Assembly: GCA_964517355.1 (NCBI GenBank)
Contig: CAZFCK010000185.1
Coordinates: 1 to 9,442, forward strand
Source: CAZFCK01 sp964517355
GTDB taxonomy: Bacteria; Desulfobacterota; Desulfovibrionia; Desulfovibrionales; Desulfovibrionaceae
Direction: 5' to 3'
Length of the DNA stretch: 9,442 bases
Shown: positions 6,746 through 9,442 of the stretch, one piece after another
How positions within the stretch are numbered: position 1 is the first letter of the stretch
How the letters are laid out: each line of letters opens with the position of its first letter
Notes under the pieces: generated by a model
Databases searched by the model: none
What the model was told of the DNA's origin: nothing
What the model saw: only the letters and a program-made list of their open reading frames with translations
Position numbers and translations under genes: made by a program

Positions 6746-6868
6746 TTACGAGAGCAGAGTACGCTCTCGTAGTAGCAGAAGTAGGCCCAAAAAGGCCAGC
6801 CCCGGGCAGGCCGGGATGAAGGGGGAGTCGGCCCGAGACGGGCCTGAATGCGGGTGTTTCGTCAACAT
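6746..6868 (-). CDS. leuL: Leucine-rich leader peptide of the leu operon
   Basis: A 40-codon ORF begins with ATG at 6866-6868, about 15 bases from the predicted transcription start, and ends with TAA at 6746-6748. Ten of 40 residues are leucine, concentrated in the C-terminal LAFLGLLLLLRERTLLS. Codons 29-33 are CTA CTT CTG CTA CTA. CTA seems uncommon in the structural genes, where CTG and CTC dominate (not counted exhaustively). An AAGAG Shine-Dalgarno lies eight bases upstream. A perfect 9-bp stem-loop, TACGAGAGC/GCTCTCGTA (6771-6747), begins inside the fifth consecutive leucine codon, so a ribosome stalled there for lack of charged tRNA-Leu would block it. This matches the attenuation leaders of other amino-acid operons. 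It probably acts in cis through its translation, not as a protein. Confidence 0.85.
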   Translation of the reverse strand: MLTKHPHSGPSRADSPFIPACPGLAFLGLLLLLRERTLLS

Positions 6869-6888
6869 GATGCTTACTCTTGACGCAA

Positions 6889-6918
6889 AAGATAGTCGGC
6901 ATCTCCCTGCCGTGTCAA
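6889..6918 (-). promoter_or_regulatory. Promoter of the leu operon
   Basis: On the minus strand a perfect TTGACA (6918-6913) is followed after 18 bases by TATCTT (6894-6889; four of six matches to TATAAT). Transcription would start near 6883, about 15 bases before the leader-peptide ATG. Just after the start, CGTCAA (6885-6880) and TTGACG (6865-6860) are perfectly complementary and would loop out the leader's ribosome site and start codon. The promoter lies directly downstream of the second 63-bp repeat copy. No operator that I can name is visible. Confidence 0.7.
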
Positions 6919-6958
6919 GTTGTTTTGATTTATTTTATACGGTGTTCGGACTGCAAGC

Positions 6959-7021
6959 AAAAAGGAATAAAGTCGCGGGCTTTCGCGCCCGCACGACGAC
7001 CAGGGGAGGCCCCTGGACGCC
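6959..7021 (-). repeat. 63-bp interspersed repeat, copy 2
   Basis: This copy matches 49-111 with four mismatches. Here both internal inverted repeats are intact: GCGGGC-TTTCGC-GCCCGC (6975-6992) and CCAGGGG-AGG-CCCCTGG (7000-7016). Read on the minus strand, the first hairpin is followed by GACTTTATTCCTTTTT, which resembles an intrinsic terminator tail. The copy lies between the stem-loop after the M48 protease gene and the leu promoter, so it could also shield the leu promoter from read-through. Both copies are in the 3' flank of a minus-strand gene and in the same orientation. Confidence 0.85.
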
Positions 7022-7228
7022 ATTAAAAATGACTTTGTTGACAACAAAAATATCGCAAATTCAACTAGTTGTGAATATAAATAAATATGGTTATGCCCTT
7101 TGCTCCGAAAATACCACCAAGTGGAAATGATAACGCTGCCAAGGTGTTCTTCCCCTCGAAAAATCATTTTTTCTCACTCTTTGGAGCTGAGCCAATAGCC
7201 ACATAAATAAAAATTTGGGAAAGGGGAG
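7022..7228. other. AT-rich intergenic block, no gene seen
   Basis: This stretch is much richer in A and T than the surrounding DNA. Short open frames crossing it have no ribosome site and no recognisable product. It carries two perfect palindromes: TTTGTTGACAACAAA (7034-7048) and CAACTAGTTG (7062-7071). Nothing else can be supported. With its neighbours it makes up most of the gap between the M48 protease gene and the leu promoter. Confidence 0.5.
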
Positions 7229-7269
7229 CGCGAGGGGGAGAACCCTTTGTAAAGGGTTTCCCCCTCGCG
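7229..7269 (-). terminator. Terminator-like stem-loop after the M48 protease gene
   Basis: The arms CGCGAGGGGGAGAACCCTTT (7229-7248) and AAAGGGTTTCCCCCTCGCG (7251-7269) pair along 19 bp with one bulged G and a very short loop. It starts 22 bases after the protease stop codon. On the minus strand the U-rich run (AAATTTTTATTT, about 7216-7205) comes some 12 bases after the stem, so this is not a textbook intrinsic terminator. The near-perfect symmetry could also act on transcripts entering from the other side. The same arms occur at 1171-1263. Confidence 0.65.
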
Positions 7270-7291
7270 ATATTTATGAAAAATTCTTGAT

Positions 7292-8536
7292 CTACTGCTG
7301 TTGCAACTCGCGCATGCGCTCCAGCACGGGGGGGTGGGAGTAGTGCAGCGCCACGTCCAGGGGGTGCGGCGTGAGGTTGCTCAGGCTGTGCGCGGAGAGG
7401 CGCTGCAAGGCCGCGGCGAGGGCGGCTCCGCCCCCTGTGGTCCGCATGGCAAAAGCGTCGGCTTCGCGTTCGAAGCGCCGGGAAAGGCGGTTTGCCGGTA
7501 TGCCGAGCGCAAGGGAAAGGGGTTTGAAGAGCATGCCGAAGAGAAGCAGCCCCACGTGGACCGAAGGCGCGAGGCCGAAGGCCGCGAAAAGCGCCTGTGA
7601 GCGCAGCAGCAGGGACAGCAGGTAAAATATGGCCAAGGCCTTGACGATGCCCAGGGCAAGGAGTTTGATGATGTGGCGTCTTTTGTAATGCCCCACCTCG
7701 TGAGCGAGCACGGCGACGATTTCCTCGCACGGGTGGCGTTCGATCAGGGTATCGAAAAGCGCGATGCGTTTCTTGTTGCCGAAACCGGTGAAAAAGGCGT
7801 TGCCCTTGCTCGATCGCCGCGAACCGTCCATGACGTAGACGCCCTGGAGGTTGAACCCCGCATTGCGCGCGTATTCGCTGATGCGTTTGCGCAACTCTCC
7901 GTCTTCAAGGGGGGTGAAGGTGTTGAACAAGGGCAGGAGCACAGTGGGCGCCAGGTATTGCACCACCAGCAGAAAGGCGACGGTTGCGCCCCATGCGTAG
8001 AGCCAGCCTGCGCTTCCGGAGGCGTGAAAAAACCAGAGGATGGCCGCGAGCAGGGGCACGCCCAGCACGAGCCCCACGGCCCAGCCCTTGATGCGGTCCA
8101 TGAGGAACGTACGCCAGGTGGAGCGGTTGAAGCCAAAGCGTTCTTCAAGCACAAAGGTGTGGTAGACGGAAAAGGGCAGTCCCAGAAGATCGCCGGCCAG
8201 CGCCAGGAAGCCGAGAAAAAGGATGCCGCGCAGGATGGGGTTGCCGCTCCACCCCGCGCTGAGGGTGTCCAGCCAGGCCAGGCCGCCGCAAAGCAGGAAA
8301 GCGAGCATCACGCTGGTGTCGAACACGGTTTCAACCATGCCCAGCGTGCCCTTGGCTTTGGTATACTCCTGGGAGCGGGCATATTCCTTGGCGTCGTAGA
8401 CATTCTTGAATTCAGGGGGCAGCTCGGGAGAAAGGGCGCGCCGGGTGAGCACGGCGACGATGATGTCCACGGCGCACGAGAGCACGAGCGCCGAAACGAT
8501 GCACAGAACCAGGGGATTTGTTAGGGAAGGAATCAT
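7292..8536 (-). CDS. M48-family (Ste24/CAAX protease 1-like) membrane metalloprotease
   Basis: This 414-residue protein resembles the Ste24 branch of peptidase family M48: zinc proteases of the inner membrane with the active site on the cytoplasmic side or within the membrane chamber. The zinc motif HEVGH is at residues 279-283, and the third ligand is probably E356 in FEREADAFA (355-363). NAFFTGFG (247-254) is the family's substrate-binding strand, and YSHPPVLERM (399-408) is the conserved C-terminal element. Hydrophobic segments lie near 8-30, 70-88, 101-122, 152-170, 178-203, 288-312 and 325-345. In the family, PPEFxxVYDxxxYxRSQxY follows the first membrane segment, as seen here (40-58). 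The ATG at 8534-8536 gives a normal N-terminus, although its ribosome site is weak; a GTG at 8564-8566 would add ten residues. Substrates are unknown, probably membrane-protein quality control. Confidence 0.93.
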   Translation of the reverse strand: MIPSLTNPLVLCIVSALVLSCAVDIIVAVLTRRALSPELPPEFKNVYDAKEYARSQEYTKAKGTLGMVETVFDTSVMLAFLLCGGLAWLDTLSAGWSGNPILRGILFLGFLALAGDLLGLPFSVYHTFVLEERFGFNRSTWRTFLMDRIKGWAVGLVLGVPLLAAILWFFHASGSAGWLYAWGATVAFLLVVQYLAPTVLLPLFNTFTPLEDGELRKRISEYARNAGFNLQGVYVMDGSRRSSKGNAFFTGFGNKKRIALFDTLIERHPCEEIVAVLAHEVGHYKRRHIIKLLALGIVKALAIFYLLSLLLRSQALFAAFGLAPSVHVGLLLFGMLFKPLSLALGIPANRLSRRFEREADAFAMRTTGGGAALAAALQRLSAHSLSNLTPHPLDVALHYSHPPVLERMRELQQQ

Positions 8537-9314
8537 GAGTGATCTTGCCGGAGCACGGCCGCACACGGCCTTGATTGTGTTTCATGGGGCTTTAAAGGAT
8601 TTTTTGCGCCCAGTAAAGTCTTGCAGGCCGTCAAACGGCGTTGTGCGGTATCCCGTGACGCGGCGCGCCTCGATCAAGGATGTTGCCGAGGCCCTGGGCG
8701 TGCCGCATACCTGTGTCGGCAGCATACTCGCGCAGGGGGTGGCGGTCGGCTTCGGGCATCTTGTGCGGTCTGGGGAGCGCATAGCGCTACACGTGCTGGA
8801 AGCGCCCCGCAAGGTGGTGCGGCCGACGTTTTTGCGGCCCGAGCCGCTGCGGGAACTGCGCTTCCTTGCCGACGCCAATGTGGGGAAGCTGGCGCAACGC
8901 ATGCGTCTGCTGGGATTCGACACGGCCTATGACAAAACCCTGGACGATGGGGCCGTGGCCGGACTCGCCGCGCAGGAGGGGCGCGTGGTGCTCAGCAAGG
9001 ACCGGGGGCTGCTCAAGCGCGCGCAAGTGGTGTACGCGCATCTGGTGCGTATGGAAGATCCGGACGCGCAACTGGTGGAAGTGTTGCGCGCTTTTGGACT
9101 GCGCCCCCCGTTTGCGGCGTTTTCCCGTTGCTTGCGCTGCAACGCCCCGCTTGAGCCTGTCGCCAAGGAAACGGTGCTGCACAAATTGGAGCCCCTGACC
9201 AAGAAATATTATCATGAATTCAAGCGCTGCCCCACGTGCGACAAGGTCTATTGGGCGGGCTCGCACCATGAACGTTTGCGGGAGCGCTTGGCGCGCCTGC
9301 TCGCGACATTGTGA
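8535..9314 (+). CDS. Mut7-C RNase-domain protein with ubiquitin-like N-terminus
   Basis: This 259-residue protein has the known two-part architecture of an N-terminal ubiquitin-like (Ub-Mut7C) domain (about residues 10-90) and a C-terminal Mut7-C domain (about 105-255). Mut7-C is a PIN-fold putative ribonuclease with a zinc ribbon. Candidate catalytic acids are D113 in FLADANVGKLA, D137/D138 in TLDDGA, and D156 in VLSKDRGLL. Zinc cysteines are C199 and C202 (RCLRC) and C232 and C235 (RCPTC). It is probably a cytoplasmic RNA-processing or decay enzyme; its RNA target is not known. The ATG at 8535-8537 is chosen because GGGAAGGA lies just upstream. An open frame reaching back to 8406 runs antisense through the protease gene and lacks family resemblance. 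The start codon shares two bases with the divergent protease start. Confidence 0.9.
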   Translation: MSDLAGARPHTALIVFHGALKDFLRPVKSCRPSNGVVRYPVTRRASIKDVAEALGVPHTCVGSILAQGVAVGFGHLVRSGERIALHVLEAPRKVVRPTFLRPEPLRELRFLADANVGKLAQRMRLLGFDTAYDKTLDDGAVAGLAAQEGRVVLSKDRGLLKRAQVVYAHLVRMEDPDAQLVEVLRAFGLRPPFAAFSRCLRCNAPLEPVAKETVLHKLEPLTKKYYHEFKRCPTCDKVYWAGSHHERLRERLARLLATL

Positions 9315-9353
9315 AAGGGGCGGTATTGGAGCATGTAACTGTGAAATATGAAA

Positions 9354-9404
9354 GCCTCCGGCGACTTAAAGCCTCCGGCGGCTGAATGCCTCCGGCGGCT
9401 GAAG
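9354..9404 (+). repeat. 17-bp tandem repeat, three copies
   Basis: Three consecutive 17-base units begin with GCCTCCGGCG (9354-9370, 9371-9387, 9388-9404). The second and third differ only in the last base (GCCTCCGGCGGCTGAAT and …GAAG); the first diverges in its second half (…GACTTAAA). The array starts 39 bases after the stop codon of the Mut7-C gene and runs into the closing stem-loop. Each unit contains the self-complementary core CCTCCGG/CCGG, so unit-to-unit pairing in RNA is weak. Its role is unknown. Confidence 0.85.
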
Positions 9405-9426
9405 AACCTTTTGAAAAAGGTTCTTC
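9401..9426 (+). terminator. Terminator stem-loop after the Mut7-C gene
   Basis: GAAGAACCTTTT (9401-9412) and AAAAGGTTCTTC (9415-9426) form a perfect 12-bp inverted repeat around GA; in practice the loop would open to four or six bases. It lies 86 bases after the Mut7-C stop. No U-tract is seen before the window ends at 9442, so the downstream part of the element may be cut off. The A/T-rich inner stem is self-complementary, so the structure would work in either direction. Confidence 0.65.
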
Positions 9427-9442
9427 AGAATCTCCAAAACTT

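Noticed and set aside
6585..6883. T-box riboswitch in front of leuA
   Set aside because: I looked for the conserved T-box sequence (AGGGTGGNACCGCG). The nearest resemblance, around GCGGTGGG (6726-6719), lacks the motif, and the leucine-codon leader explains the region better.
6874..7167. 97-codon minus-strand frame across the 63-bp repeat and the AT-rich block
   Set aside because: It has no ribosome site, crosses a non-coding repeat, ends over the leu promoter, and has no recognisable product.
7673..8524. Plus-strand open frame opposite the M48 protease
   Set aside because: It is antisense to HEVGH and the membrane segments of the protease, and has no family resemblance.
8406..8534. N-terminal extension of the Mut7-C gene to 8406
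   Set aside because: The extra 43 codons are antisense to the protease N-terminus and unlike the family. A good ribosome site precedes the ATG at 8535.

Overview
The window looks like a piece of a GC-rich deltaproteobacterial chromosome, most likely from the Desulfovibrio group (Desulfovibrionaceae). This is inferred from gene content, from the protein sequences, and from intergenic stem-loops of the 'GCGAGGGGGA…CCCTTTGT…AAAGGG…' and 'GCCTCCGGCGGC' kind, which I associate with those genomes. No rRNA, tRNA, CRISPR array, insertion sequence or phage gene is visible.

Layout from left to right. Bases 1-189 lie downstream of a minus-strand gene and hold a stem-loop plus the first copy of a 63-bp interspersed repeat. 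A LytTR-type response regulator follows (190-1008, minus), with a candidate promoter and inverted half-sites upstream. Next comes a complete leucine operon on the minus strand, read from about 6883 down to 1280: leader peptide, leuA, leuC, leuD, a DUF89-family putative metal-dependent phosphatase, and leuB. It ends in a long compound stem-loop (1171-1263). Right of the leu promoter are the second copy of the 63-bp repeat (6959-7021), an AT-rich gene-free block, and a terminator-like stem-loop (7229-7269). That stem-loop serves a minus-strand M48/Ste24-like membrane metalloprotease (7292-8536). A plus-strand Mut7-C RNase-domain protein with a ubiquitin-like N-terminus (8535-9314) is divergent from the protease, and the two start codons share bases. 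The window closes with a 17-bp tandem repeat and a stem-loop terminator.

How the genes work together. LeuA, LeuC/LeuD and LeuB carry 2-oxoisovalerate to 2-oxoisocaproate, the precursor of leucine. The most informative part of the window is the roughly 300-nt leader in front of leuA. A good sigma-70-like promoter is followed by a 40-residue ORF that is too short for most gene callers. It contains ten leucines, five of them consecutive and three of those CTA codons, which is the signature of ribosome-mediated attenuation (a leuL gene). I see no canonical intrinsic terminator between the leader stop and leuA. Instead there is a chain of mutually exclusive short helices that ends at the leuA Shine-Dalgarno, so the read-out could be translational or Rho-dependent. 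The DUF89 gene sits inside the operon between leuD and leuB and has no assigned role in leucine synthesis.
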